Counted from the stretch's first letter, positions 16,570 to 25,527 are shown. The stretch: DNA of 64,000 bases from Hoeflea sp. 108 (GCF_000372965.1 NZ_KB890024.1:1924839-1988838); one strand, 5' to 3'. Numbers and translations: made by a program. Notes: generated from the sequence alone by a model not told the origin.

Positions 16570-17396
16570 GCGCGCTCCTGGAAATCGAGAACCTGCGCGT
16601 CACGTTTCCGACGGCGCGCGGCCCGGTGGACGTGGTCAAGGGCCTATCGCTGACGCTCGGCCGCGAGCGTCTCGGCATCGTCGGCGAAAGCGGTTCGGGC
16701 AAGTCGATGACCGGCCGCTCGATCCTGCGGCTGATCCGTGCCCCCGGCAGGGTCACAGCCGACAAGCTGCGCTTCGATGGCATCGACCTGCTCGCCCAGT
16801 CGGAAAAGCAGATGCGCGCCGTCAGGGGCGCACGCATCTCCATGGTCATGCAGGACCCCAAGTTCTCACTGAATCCGGTCATGACCATCGGCGACCAGAT
16901 CGCAGAGGCGCTTCTGACGCACCAGAAGCTTGCCCGCGCCGACATCAGGGGCCGCACGCTGGCCATGCTCGAGGCGGTGCGCATCAACGATCCCGAGCGT
17001 GTGCTTGGCCTCTATCCGCACGAGGTTTCGGGCGGCATGGGCCAGCGCATTATGATCGCCATGATGCTGATCCCCGAGCCGGACCTGCTGATTGCCGACG
17101 AGCCGACCTCGGCGCTGGACGTTTCGGTCCAGGCACAGGTGCTCGAGATCATCGACGACCTCGTCAAGCGCAAGGGCATGGGCCTGATCCTGATCAGCCA
17201 CGACCTCGATCTGGTGTCCACCTATTGCGACCGCATCCTGGTGATGCGGGGCGGCGAGGTGGTGGAGGAGTGTGCTGCCGGCGAACTCCGCAACGCCAAA
17301 CATCCCTACACGCGCGGCCTGCTCGCCGCGATCCCGCGTCTTGACGAAGATCGCGAGGAGCTTCCGGTCCTGCAACGCAACGAGGCTTCGACATGA
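16566..17396 (+). CDS. ABC transporter ATP-binding protein, DppD/NikD-like
   Basis: 276 residues. Walker A GESGSGKS, signature VSGGMGQRIMIA, Walker B LLIADEPTSALDVS and the switch His in LILISHDLD are all present, so it should hydrolyse ATP. At 276 residues it is shorter than oligopeptide DppD (about 330), closer to NikD or opine-type ATPases; a peptide, nickel-chelate or opine-like substrate is possible. The start overlaps the previous gene by ATGA, as does its stop with the next. Confidence 0.92.
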   Translation: MSALLEIENLRVTFPTARGPVDVVKGLSLTLGRERLGIVGESGSGKSMTGRSILRLIRAPGRVTADKLRFDGIDLLAQSEKQMRAVRGARISMVMQDPKFSLNPVMTIGDQIAEALLTHQKLARADIRGRTLAMLEAVRINDPERVLGLYPHEVSGGMGQRIMIAMMLIPEPDLLIADEPTSALDVSVQAQVLEIIDDLVKRKGMGLILISHDLDLVSTYCDRILVMRGGEVVEECAAGELRNAKHPYTRGLLAAIPRLDEDREELPVLQRNEAST

Positions 17397-18136
17397 GTGC
17401 GCTGAAGATCGAACACCTCGACATCTCCTACGGCGATTCGAGGGTCACCCACGACATCAGCCTTTCGGTCGCCGAGGGCGAGAGCTTTGCGCTTGTCGGC
17501 GAGAGCGGCTCGGGCAAGACCACCGTGCTCAAGGCCATTGCCGGCATGGCAAGGAGCTGGACCGGCTCCATCACCGCCTTCGGTCACGCCCGCACACCCG
17601 GTATCGACCGCGGCTTTGCCCGCCAGTGCCAGATGGTGTTCCAGGACCCCTATGGCTCTCTGCATCCGCGCAAGACAGTCGACGCAACGCTGAGCGAGCC
17701 GCTGGCCATCCATGGCATCTCCGACAATGGCGAGCGCGTCGACGAGGTGATGCAGTCGGTCGGCCTCGACCGCCGCTTCCGCTTCCGCTTCCCGCACCAG
17801 CTGTCGGGGGGGCAGCGTCAGCGCGTGGCGATTGCGCGCGCGCTCATCCTCAAGCCTAAGTTGCTGTTGCTCGATGAGCCGACGTCGGCGCTCGACGTGT
17901 CGGTGCAGGCCGAAATCCTCAACCTGCTCAAGCGCCTGCGTCGCGAGCAGGGGCTGACCTATCTCATGGTCACCCACAATCTCGCCGTCGTCTCCTTCCT
18001 CTGCGACCGTCTGGCCGTCATGCGCCATGGCCGGATTGTCGAAGTAGCCAACGTCGACCAGCTCAAGCGCGGCGCGCTGGAGACCCCCTATTCGCGCGAG
18101 CTGATCGAGTTCAGCGCGTCTCACGCCAAGGCTTGA
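17393..18136 (+). CDS. ABC transporter ATP-binding protein, DppF/NikE-like
   Basis: 247 residues with Walker A GESGSGKTT, Q-loop in CQMVFQDPYGSLHPRKTV, signature LSGGQRQRVAIA, Walker B LLLLDEPTSALDVS and His in MVTHNLAVV. It is the partner of the preceding ATPase. The short C-terminus lacks most of the oligo_HPY tail of true DppF, as in the preceding gene. Followed after 53 bp by the GAF gene. Confidence 0.92.
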   Translation: MSALKIEHLDISYGDSRVTHDISLSVAEGESFALVGESGSGKTTVLKAIAGMARSWTGSITAFGHARTPGIDRGFARQCQMVFQDPYGSLHPRKTVDATLSEPLAIHGISDNGERVDEVMQSVGLDRRFRFRFPHQLSGGQRQRVAIARALILKPKLLLLDEPTSALDVSVQAEILNLLKRLRREQGLTYLMVTHNLAVVSFLCDRLAVMRHGRIVEVANVDQLKRGALETPYSRELIEFSASHAKA

Positions 18137-18189
18137 AACCCTTGACGCTCCCAAACTGAAGTCCCAAGACCTGAAATATCGAGGTAATC

Positions 18190-18696
18190 ATGACTGACAC
18201 TGCATTCGCCGAGGCGCTGGCCGCCTTCGATGCCGCCATTGCGACCACGACCGAAGTCAAAGGCGTGTGGAAGGCTCTTGAGGCGCTGGCCGACGTTGTG
18301 GTCGGCGCCAAGCTCTTCACCGTCATGAAGCTCGATTGGGCCAAGGACCTTTCGGGCCGCACCTATACCAGCCATCCGGACGCCTATCCGGTCTCCGGCA
18401 CCAAGCCGATCAACCGCACCCATTGGTTCGACACGATCCACGTCCAGCGCAAGCCCTTCGTTGCCAACACAATCAAGGACATCGCCGACGTTTTCCCTGA
18501 TCACGAGACGATCTGGTCGCTTGGCTGCGGTTCGGTGCTCAATTGGCCCGTCTTCGTCGGCGACACCATGCTCGGCACGGTCAATATGCTGCACGAGGAA
18601 CACTACTACACGCCCCAGCGTGTCGAAGCCGCCAACCACCTGTCGCTGGCCGCCAAGGCTGCCTTCCTGGCCGTGGAACACATCGAGCGCCGCTGA
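18190..18696 (+). CDS. GAF domain-containing protein
   Basis: 168 residues forming a single GAF domain: DVVVGAKLFTVMKLDWAKDL, TIKDIADVFPDHETIWSLG, and CGSVLNWPVFVGDTMLGTVNML. It has no output domain and resembles free-standing GAF proteins encoded next to peptide/amidase transporters in rhizobia. It is the last gene of the importer operon (ribosome site GAGG) and is closed by a strong terminator. A ligand-sensing or small-molecule role is inference. Confidence 0.8.
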   Translation: MTDTAFAEALAAFDAAIATTTEVKGVWKALEALADVVVGAKLFTVMKLDWAKDLSGRTYTSHPDAYPVSGTKPINRTHWFDTIHVQRKPFVANTIKDIADVFPDHETIWSLGCGSVLNWPVFVGDTMLGTVNMLHEEHYYTPQRVEAANHLSLAAKAAFLAVEHIERR

Positions 18697-18733
18697 GGCG
18701 CTCCAGCACCGCAGGCGGCAACGCCTCAAGATC

Positions 18734-18768
18734 ATCCGCCGGCGCCTCGTGTGCCGGCGGATTTTTTC
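18734..18768 (+). terminator. Terminator of the importer-GAF operon
   Basis: ATCCGCCGGC/GCCGGCGGAT, a 10-bp stem with a 9-base loop, then six T (18762-18767). Confidence 0.9.
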
Positions 18769-18839
18769 TGCCGTCCGCATTCGATGGCTCGGCCGCGCCG
18801 TTCGTCGTCAAGCGGACGTCTCGCCAACGCGCAAGTCAG

Positions 18840-18876
18840 CATCTTCGGTGTAAGCGAAGCGCTCAATCAACTGAGC
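18840..18876 (-). pseudogene. tRNA-Val fragment (D arm plus anticodon arm)
   Basis: 37 bp aligning without gaps to 22512-22548 of the intact tRNA-Val(TAC), same strand, with 34 of 37 identical. It keeps the anticodon stem-loop (TTACACCGAAG) and the D arm (GCTCAGTTGATTGAGC), but the acceptor and T arms are not recognisable, so it cannot be a working tRNA. It lies in the 18697-19042 gap, which otherwise holds only the operon terminator and the leader of the next gene. Confidence 0.8.
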
Positions 18877-19042
18877 GGCTTGAGCTCGGAATAGGACCAA
18901 AGGCTGGCGCCGGTGGCACATTGGTCCGGCTCGGGGGCGTATCGGTCGCAGGACGCTGCACATGTGAGCGAGGCTGCGGCAGGGTGGTTCTTGCAAGACG
19001 ATCCATGGCGCATCGCGCCGTGCGAACGAAAGGAGCCCTAAG

Positions 19043-19552
19043 ATGCGTGCAAGATCCTCCCTGCAACTCACCTTGCTCATGCTTCGTGCCTCCGCCGCAC
19101 TCGCCTTGACTGCCGCGCCGCTGCACCTCGCCTTCGACGGCGCCATGCCGAAGCTTGTGGCGGCAACTGCATTGGCCGACAGCGACGATTCCGGCGGCGG
19201 CGGTGATCGCGATTCGGGCGGCCATGACAGCGATGACAACGACGGTGGCGACGATCATGGCGGCGGCCATGACGATGACGATGATGACGACGACCATGGC
19301 GGCTCAAGCGGCCATGGCAACGACGATGACGATGATGACGACGATGACAAGGGTGGCGACCACCACGTCAATCCGAGCACCGGCGATCGCGTCGAAGTCG
19401 ACGGTGACAACATCCAGGTTCTGCATCCCGACGGTACGAAGGAGGAAATCGACGGCGGCGTATATGAAATGAAGGACGCCCGAGGGCGGACCATCATCGA
19501 GCGCCGCGCGACACAAGCCGACATAGATCGGCTGGCGGCCTTGGCAAGCTGA
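19043..19552 (+). CDS. Exported Asp/His/Gly-rich low-complexity protein
   Basis: 169 residues. A signal peptide (about 1-45, hydrophobic LTLLMLRASAALALTAAPLHL, processed near ATALADSDD) leads to about 60 residues made almost only of Asp, Gly, His and Ser, including runs of 8 and 9 Asp. A small C-terminal domain follows (GDRVEVDGDNIQVLHPDGT, then RTIIERRATQADIDRLAAL). AAGGAG precedes the ATG. The acidic-His tract suggests metal or calcium binding outside the cytoplasm; no family recognised. It is next to the remains of a type I secretion gene. Confidence 0.6.
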   Translation: MRARSSLQLTLLMLRASAALALTAAPLHLAFDGAMPKLVAATALADSDDSGGGGDRDSGGHDSDDNDGGDDHGGGHDDDDDDDDHGGSSGHGNDDDDDDDDDKGGDHHVNPSTGDRVEVDGDNIQVLHPDGTKEEIDGGVYEMKDARGRTIIERRATQADIDRLAALAS

Positions 19553-19756
19553 CGCCAGCCAGGGCCAGTCTCATCACGCCGCAACCGGATGAGACCCCAA
19601 CGCTGCCGGTTCATGAACAACCCCGACCAGGTTTACCCGCCCGGTTCCCGATCATGCCCCGGCCAACTCAGGCGACAGGCTGGAAAGGTTCAAGACCTTT
19701 CCGGCCTTTCCTTTGCCCGGTTTCAACCCGCTATCCGCGGCTAGGCCGTCTTGTAA

Positions 19757-20776
19757 CTGACCATCGTTCGCACCCAACTCGCCGAACTCAAGGCGCGCCA
19801 GGCGCGGCTCGTCGCTGAGCGCGACAATCTCGATTGGGTCGCGTTCCCAACCGAACTGGTCCAGAACCAGCATGGGTTCGATGTGGTTTCGGCAGGTGAA
19901 ATGCGCCTGTTTCGCGGCAACCAGCTGAACCGGCGCAGCCAGAAGGACCAGCTTGAACTCGGCGTCCGGCAGCTTGGCGAGGAGGTAAAGGGGCTGGAGG
20001 CCCAGCTGAAATCCAAGTCCGATGAGATTGCGCTCGTCGCCAAGGAAGCCTCGAAGATCAAGGGGCTGGCCGACCGCCGCCTGATCGAGGGCGCTCGTGT
20101 TTACAACAGCGAGCGGGACACCGCCCGCCTTGGCGGTGAACGTGCCGAGATCGAAGCGGGGATCGCGCGCGCCAGGGCGAGGATGAGCGAGATCAGGCTC
20201 CAGATCATCGCCGTCGACGAGACCGCGCGCACCGAGGCCCAGCGTGAACTGAGCATCGTCGAGCCCAAGATATCCGAGCTCCACGAAAGACGTGCGGCGA
20301 TCGAGGACGTGCTGTCACGCACCGACATCAGGGCGCCGATCGCCGGCACCGTCAACGAGCTTTCCGTGCACACCATCGGCGGCGTCATCACGCCGGCCGA
20401 AAAACTGGTCACGTTGGTTCCCGCCGAAGCCAAGCTCAAGATCGAGGCCCGGCTTTCGCCCACCGACATCGACCAGATCTCCATAGGCCGCCCGGCCAAG
20501 CTCAGGTTCTCGGCGTTCAACCAACGCACGACGCCGGAGCTGCAAGGGGCCATCGCCTATGTCTCGCCGGCAACGAGCAGCGATCCCGCCAGCGGTCAGG
20601 TCTATTATGTCGCCAATGTCACGGTGACATCAGACGAATTGGCAAAGCTCGAAAACAACAAGCTTCTGCCGGGCATGCCCGTGGAAATCTACATCTCGAC
20701 TGACGAGCGCACGGCCATGTCCTATCTGGTAAAGCCGCTTTCCGACCAGTTCAACCGGGCGTTCCGCGAGCAGTAG
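19757..20776 (+). pseudogene. 5'-truncated HlyD-type secretion adaptor
   Basis: 339 codons remain of a type I secretion membrane-fusion protein (about 430-440 residues). The frame opens at 19757, just after stops at 19742 and 19754, directly within the coiled coil (IVRTQLAELKARQARLVAERDNLDW). The rest is intact: the hairpin, the lipoyl half DIRAPIAGTVNELSVHTIGG, and the HlyD C-terminus YYVANVTVTSDELAKLENNKLLPGMPVEIYI. The N-terminal TM segment and first lipoyl half are missing. The longest start-bounded frame is GTG 19883. No ABC or outer-membrane partner is nearby. Confidence 0.75.
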
Positions 20777-20986
20777 TCGCGGGCAGGGCATACCCGAAAC
20801 GATCAGTGGTATTGTGGCTAAGTTGCCGATGTCACGGCAACAGCGGACGAAATGGAAATGCCGGGGCGAGGTTCTACAGGCACGTTGATCTGGGCCCTGC
20901 TTCGCGACCTGCGGACTGTCAGATGATGCCGCTGTCGCACCGGATGTTCCGAGAGCCGCATCAAGACAACGCCGTGCCTGCAGCGA

Positions 20987-21606
20987 TCAGCGCGCGCCGG
21001 CCCTGACCTCGTGAATCAGCATTGCGGCTTCGGTGCGGTTGCGTACGCCGAGTTTGGCAAAGACCTTGGTCATGTGGTGCTTGATGGTCTTTTCCTGCAG
21101 GTTCAGGCGCAGCGCCACTTCCTTGTTGCTGAGCCCGCCGCCGACCAGCCGCAGAATCTGGTCCTCGCGCTTGGTCAGCTGTTGCAGTGGATCGCCGCTG
21201 CCGTCCCTGGAGATTCGCGCTTCGAGATCTTCGACAAGACGGGCGGACAATTGCGGCGCGACATAGGTCTCGCCGCCTGCGACGCGGTGCAGAATCTCGG
21301 CCAGCGAGCGCGCCCCGACGCCTTTGAGGATGTAGCCGCGAATGCCGAGCTGCAGTGCCTCGATCAGGTCGCTCATCGCCTCTGATACGGTCAGCAGCGC
21401 GATCCTGAGGCCGGGCCGGTCGGCCGCCCACCACCCGGCATGCTGATGTCCATCAGCATGATCTCGGGATCCTCTTGCATCAGCCGGACGGCATCTTCCG
21501 ACGAAGCACCCTGGCCGACGATCTCGAACCCGCCGATCTCAGACAAGCTGCGCACCACGCCTTCGCGCAGAAGGGGGTGGTCGTCGACTACCGCCAGACG
21601 GATCAT
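20987..21606 (-). pseudogene. NarL/FixJ-type response regulator, frameshifted
   Basis: The receiver half (start 21606, MIRLAVVDDHPLLREGVV, phospho-acceptor Asp53 in MLMDISMPGGG) and the rest of the receiver plus a LuxR HTH (LTKREDQILRLVGGGLSNKEVALRL) are in different frames. The break is at about 21425, where about seven residues expected between MPGGG and ADRPGLRIALLTVSE are missing; the 620-nt span is not a multiple of three. A small deletion explains it. No partner kinase is nearby. A sequencing error is possible, but a lost segment makes it less likely. Confidence 0.75.
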
Positions 21607-21767
21607 GCCGGCACCTTCAGCTCTTTCGAGCTTCTTGTAGTTGGCCTTTGCACACGCGCTGCCGTGCAGCAGAATGGGGCTAGGTTAGCGGCTTGTGCAA
21701 TCCGGGAAAGTGACCAAGGTCGCACGGAGAACGGGACATTTGGGCCCTTCGGACTGGGCGAGGGGGA

Positions 21768-22196
21768 TCACAGGGCCGCCGCCGCTTCGAGGATCGACCG
21801 CGCTTTCCGATACCGCTCAAGCAGGCTCGAATCGAGCTTGGCGGCCTCGACGCGATCTGGCCTCATATTGTCATCGATGTCGGCCAGCTTAACCCGTCTT
21901 GCGATGTCATTGGTGGCGCAACGCGCGATGAAACTGTCGTATGTCTCTCCATGCCCGCGCGTCAGGGCTAACACGGCCTCGATGACGGATTCCGAGAAGC
22001 CTTTACAACGCAGATCGCCGGCGCTGATCTCAGTGTCTTCGACAACATCGTGAAGCACCGCCACTATGCGATCATCCTCTCGTTCAAGGGCGAGCATTAC
22101 GCGGAGCGGGTGGAGGACATACGGCTGCCCGGCCTTGTCGATCTGCCCTTGGTGAGCCGCAGCGGCCAGTTGGATGGCTTTTGTCAAATCGCTCAT
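21768..22196 (-). CDS. HD domain phosphohydrolase, SpoT-hydrolase-like
   Basis: 142 residues: AIQLAAAAHQGQIDKAGQPYV, HPLRVMLAL and the HD pair in VAVLHDVVEDTEIS follow the small (p)ppGpp-hydrolase/MESH1 pattern, with a later VKLADIDDNM motif. The domain is complete in itself. ATG 22196 has AAGGAAAG upstream; the in-frame extension to 22355 has no such support. Hydrolysis of ppGpp or another nucleotide is inferred from the family. Confidence 0.8.
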   Translation of the reverse strand: MSDLTKAIQLAAAAHQGQIDKAGQPYVLHPLRVMLALEREDDRIVAVLHDVVEDTEISAGDLRCKGFSESVIEAVLALTRGHGETYDSFIARCATNDIARRVKLADIDDNMRPDRVEAAKLDSSLLERYRKARSILEAAAAL

Positions 22197-22481
22197 CGGC
22201 GCTTTCCTTGCGGTGTGGCTGCTCGATAGGCCGCTGTGCGTGTATGCCGAAGCGCTGCCCATTCTTCCCAGACACCAGTGTTGTAGTAATGCAGCCGCGA
22301 GCAATAGAGCTTGCGGCAACCCAAACCGCAAATTCCAGCAGCCCGCTGCCACCATCTCCTTGACCCTATCAGCGGGTAGGGAATTGCCGCCGATTCATGC
22401 CCATGCAGGTTCGGTGAACCTGTTGAGCACTTCGTAAATCTGACCGCGAAGCCAGAAAACATAACAATTTCAGAGAGAAAA

Positions 22482-22557
<76 letters not shown>

Positions 22558-22701
22558 CAACCGGCGGACGTTTAAGCGGTTCGCCGCTGATCTGCAAGGT
22601 CAAATACTGATGGTCGTCGAAGGGCAGGGCAAGTTGACGTAGCGTTTCCAGTCTGTGGAAAATGAGACGACAAAGAATGTCGAATATCTCTTCGATGTCG
22701 C

Positions 22702-22847
22702 TTGACACTCTCCATCGAACCCCGTAATTCACCGCCCAACGACGCGGCGCCTTGCGCCAACGTCTGGAGCGCGGGTGTAGCTCAGTCGGTTAGAGTGCCG
22801 GCCTGTCACGCCGGAGGTCGCGGGTTCGAGCCCCGTCACTCGCGCCA
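22702..22847 (+). repeat. Promoter plus tRNA-Asp unit, copy 1
   Basis: TTGACA (22702-22707), N16, GTAATT, then about 45 leader bases and the tRNA. The whole unit is repeated at 23124-23268, with high identity from GAACCCCGTAAT through the tRNA and a one-base length difference. Confidence 0.75.
22771..22847 (+). tRNA. tRNA-Asp (anticodon GTC), copy 1
   Basis: Acceptor GCGGGTG/CACTCGC (one G-T pair), D arm GCTC/GAGT, anticodon loop CTGTCAC (GTC), T loop TTCGAGC, discriminator G and CCA encoded; 77 nt. A short AAAGGC/GCCTTT stem with T tail follows at 22856-22873. Confidence 0.96.
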
Positions 22848-23191
22848 TATTTTCCAAAGGCTATTGCCTTTTCTAACTCCAAAAACCATCGACTGATGCA
22901 AAGCTGGTGTGGTTGCTGCCTGCATGTTCCGTGCGGCGTCTTGCTTGCGCAGTGCTCGTATCGCGACTCGTCGGCGGGCCGGTGAGATCTGCGAATTGAA
23001 ATGATCGGCTGTGCGATGTGGCCGGTGGCCGATTCATGTCCCGGAACAACCGGGGATACGGCCGTTCGAAGGCCTGGGTTTCCTTCGTTCTGCACAAAGG
23101 TCGTGGGCAGCTAAGATCGCCATTTGACAGGTGCGACAGAACCCCGTAATGCAGCGCCAACGACGCGGTGCCCAGCGCCAACGTCCAGAGC
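22848..23191. other. Spacer between the tRNA-Asp copies
   Basis: 344 bp: terminator-like stem at 22856-22873, no supported gene, then the second copy of the tRNA-Asp promoter (TTGACA at 23124-23129, N16, GTAATG). Confidence 0.5.
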
Positions 23192-23268
23192 GCGGGTGTA
23201 GCTCAGTCGGTTAGAGTGCCGGCCTGTCACGCCGGAGGTCGCGGGTTCGAGCCCCGTCACTCGCGCCA
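23124..23268 (+). repeat. Promoter plus tRNA-Asp unit, copy 2
   Basis: TTGACA (23124-23129), N16, GTAATG, leader and tRNA, matching copy 1 at 22702-22847 by duplication. Confidence 0.75.
23192..23268 (+). tRNA. tRNA-Asp (anticodon GTC), copy 2
   Basis: Identical over 77 nt to the copy at 22771-22847, with encoded CCA. Both copies carry their own promoter, so both are likely expressed. Confidence 0.96.
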
Positions 23269-23609
23269 GTTTCTCAAGGGTTTCGGCCCGTTTGCTGATC
23301 CTCCAGATTAAGCCGGTTGAAAGCGCCGATGGCGCCGTTCGGTTTGTATTTCTGTCGTGCGAAACAGATTTGAGCCGTCGCCAGTGGCAACGCCCGCGAG
23401 GCGGGTAAAGATCGCTAATGGCGAATCGCGTTTGGTGCAAAGCGCCTTCGGCTGGCTGCGTTTGCTCACTCAGTCGGCCTGGCGCTTTCGCAGCATGATT
23501 CTGGCTGATCAGGTGGATTCGCAACTGCGCCCTGTCTAAAGGGCGCCGCAGATCATTGAACCCGTGGACGAAACCGTCCGGAAACCGCCTTGGTGTTCCG
23601 GATTCGCAC
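23269..23609. other. Gene-free region between tRNA-Asp and the M23 gene
   Basis: 341 bp. I see no credible gene, no clear terminator and no repeat. Confidence 0.5.
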
Positions 23610-24887
23610 CTAGAGATACGGGCCGAGTTTCTTGCCGGCCTTGATGAAGCGCAGGGGGTCTATGGCATTGCCGTCTTCGCGCACTTCATAGTGCAGGTGC
23701 GGGCCGGTCGAGCGGCCGCTGCTGCCGACTTCGCCGACCTGGTCGCCGGCCGACACCTTTTGATCGGGTGCCACCAGGATCTTGCTCAGATGCGCGTAGC
23801 GGGTGACGAAGCCGTCGCCATGGTCGATTTCCACCATCCGGCCATAACCGCCGTTCCAGCCGGCCTTGGTGACGGTGCCGGCGGCCGTGGCGCGGGCCGG
23901 CGAGCCGAAGGGGGCGCGGAAATCCATGCCCGAATGAAGCGCCAGCGTGCCGATGAGGGGGTCCTTGCGCACGCCGAAGCTGCTGGAGATCGGGCGCCCC
24001 GCCGCCGGATTGGCGAGTGGCAGCTTGCGCGCCTGTTTTTTCAGCCGGTCGAGCGCGTCGAGTGCTTCGTCGAGTTCTTTCACCTTGCTGTCGAACATCG
24101 TCGATTTGTCGATGGCCACCAGCGGGCCGCCGACATCTGATTTGCCGTAGTCGTCGGCTACCGCCAGCCCGGCGCTCTGCAAGGTCTCCGAGATGGCATC
24201 GGCTGCCTGGTAGGCGCCATCGGTGAGCGTGTCTATGCGCTGAACCTGGTCGTCCTCGATGCTGCGCAGCGACTTGTTGATGGCGACGAACAGCTTGTCG
24301 GCGCGGTCGGCCGGGCTCTCGCTGTCGGCGTCGCTCGACCGTGTCGACCAGAACGAGAAGGGGCGTGCGGCAGCACTGCTGGCGTCGGCATAGGCGAGTG
24401 CTGCCGTGCCGCCAATGGTCTTGCTGTCGAGCGCTGCTCGCTCGTCGATGATCTTTGCAGGGGCGGGGGCTGTTGCTGGAGCCTCGGTCGGTGCCTTGTC
24501 GAGCAGCGGCTCCAGCCGGCCGTTGCGCTCACTGAGCTTGGACTGCCGCGCCAGAAGTTCGGTGACCTTGGTTTCCATAAGTTGCTGGTCGAGCAACTGT
24601 CGGCTGGTGATGCGGTCGACCTGGGCCCTGAGCGCCGATATGCGGTCCTCATACGCGTGCTGCATGCGCGCCTGGCGCGCCGTGGTCGCGCCGATCAGAT
24701 CGTCGCGAAAGACGAGATAGGAGGTTGCCAGCAGATAGCCGATGGCGATCGTGGCAAAGGCTGACCCGGCAAGGGCAGCAGCCCACGGACGCACCGTGAA
24801 GTGACGGATCTCGTTGCCGCGCGCGATGATGACCGTATGGGGTTCCTTGCGCCTGCCGAAGACGGCGGTCTCAGCTTTTGTTTTCAA
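23610..24887 (-). CDS. M23 family metallopeptidase with coiled coil
   Basis: 425 residues, probably anchored by one N-terminal TM helix at about 33-56 (WAAALAGSAFATIAIGYLLA). A coiled coil (about 75-145) and a linker precede the C-terminal LytM domain. The Zn site is in HSGMDFRAPFG (His and Asp) and PHLHYEV (HxH). It acts on peptidoglycan cross-links in the periplasm, or acts as a divisome-type activator; the ligands here look complete, so activity is likely. The N-terminal region matches the DUF5930-type layout of alphaproteobacterial M23 proteins. Confidence 0.88.
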   Translation of the reverse strand: MKTKAETAVFGRRKEPHTVIIARGNEIRHFTVRPWAAALAGSAFATIAIGYLLATSYLVFRDDLIGATTARQARMQHAYEDRISALRAQVDRITSRQLLDQQLMETKVTELLARQSKLSERNGRLEPLLDKAPTEAPATAPAPAKIIDERAALDSKTIGGTAALAYADASSAAARPFSFWSTRSSDADSESPADRADKLFVAINKSLRSIEDDQVQRIDTLTDGAYQAADAISETLQSAGLAVADDYGKSDVGGPLVAIDKSTMFDSKVKELDEALDALDRLKKQARKLPLANPAAGRPISSSFGVRKDPLIGTLALHSGMDFRAPFGSPARATAAGTVTKAGWNGGYGRMVEIDHGDGFVTRYAHLSKILVAPDQKVSAGDQVGEVGSSGRSTGPHLHYEVREDGNAIDPLRFIKAGKKLGPYL

Positions 24888-25005
24888 CGGACCGAACTCT
24901 CACCCGGAGATACCGACAGTCCGATTACACATTATTAGGGTTAACAAAGCTTTGCCGCCCGGGCTTGGTCGGCCTAGCACCCCGCGCGGAAGGGGGCTGC
25001 CCGGC

Positions 25006-25473
25006 CTAGAGCGCGCGCACCGCCGCCAGCACCTCTTCGGCGTGCCCCGCCACTTTCACCTTATTCCAGATTCTGGCTATCTTGCCGTCCTTACCGATCA
25101 GGAAGGTGGTGCGTTCGACGCCCATATATTTGCGGCCGTACATGCTCTTTTCGGTCCACACGCCATAGGCCGAGAGCGTATTTAGCTGTTCGTCGGCTAC
25201 GAGATCGATGCCGATTTGGTGTTTGGCCTTGAATTTGTCGTGTTTCTTGGTGCTGTCGGGCGACATGCCGACCACGATCGCCCCTGCCTTCTCGAATTCG
25301 GGCTTGAGGCGGCTGAAGTCGATCGCTTCCTGCGTGCAGGCGGGCGTATCGTCCTTCGGATAGAAATAGAGGACCACAGGTTTGCCGGCGAAGTCGGAAA
25401 GGGTCAGGATGCCGCCGCCGTCGCGCGGCAGTTCGAATTGCGGTGCGGCCTGGCCAATGACGAGTTCAGACAC
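25006..25473 (-). CDS. bcp: Peroxiredoxin, Bcp/PrxQ type
   Basis: 155-residue thiol peroxidase that reduces hydroperoxides. The peroxidatic Cys lies in YPKDDTPACTQEAIDF. PrxQ proteins usually have a resolving Cys five residues later; here it is Ile, and there is no other Cys in the protein, so it should work as a 1-Cys enzyme reduced by an external thiol. Complete domain, standard length. Divergent from the AsmA-like gene. Confidence 0.9.
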   Translation of the reverse strand: MSELVIGQAAPQFELPRDGGGILTLSDFAGKPVVLYFYPKDDTPACTQEAIDFSRLKPEFEKAGAIVVGMSPDSTKKHDKFKAKHQIGIDLVADEQLNTLSAYGVWTEKSMYGRKYMGVERTTFLIGKDGKIARIWNKVKVAGHAEEVLAAVRAL

Positions 25474-25527
25474 ATCGAACCCCTTGTTTGAAGTTACGCG
25501 TGAGCGCGCAACGATGTCAGGTTATTA

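Noticed and set aside
18877..22481. Active mobile element
   Set aside because: No integrase, transposase or terminal repeats; only an old island remnant can be argued.
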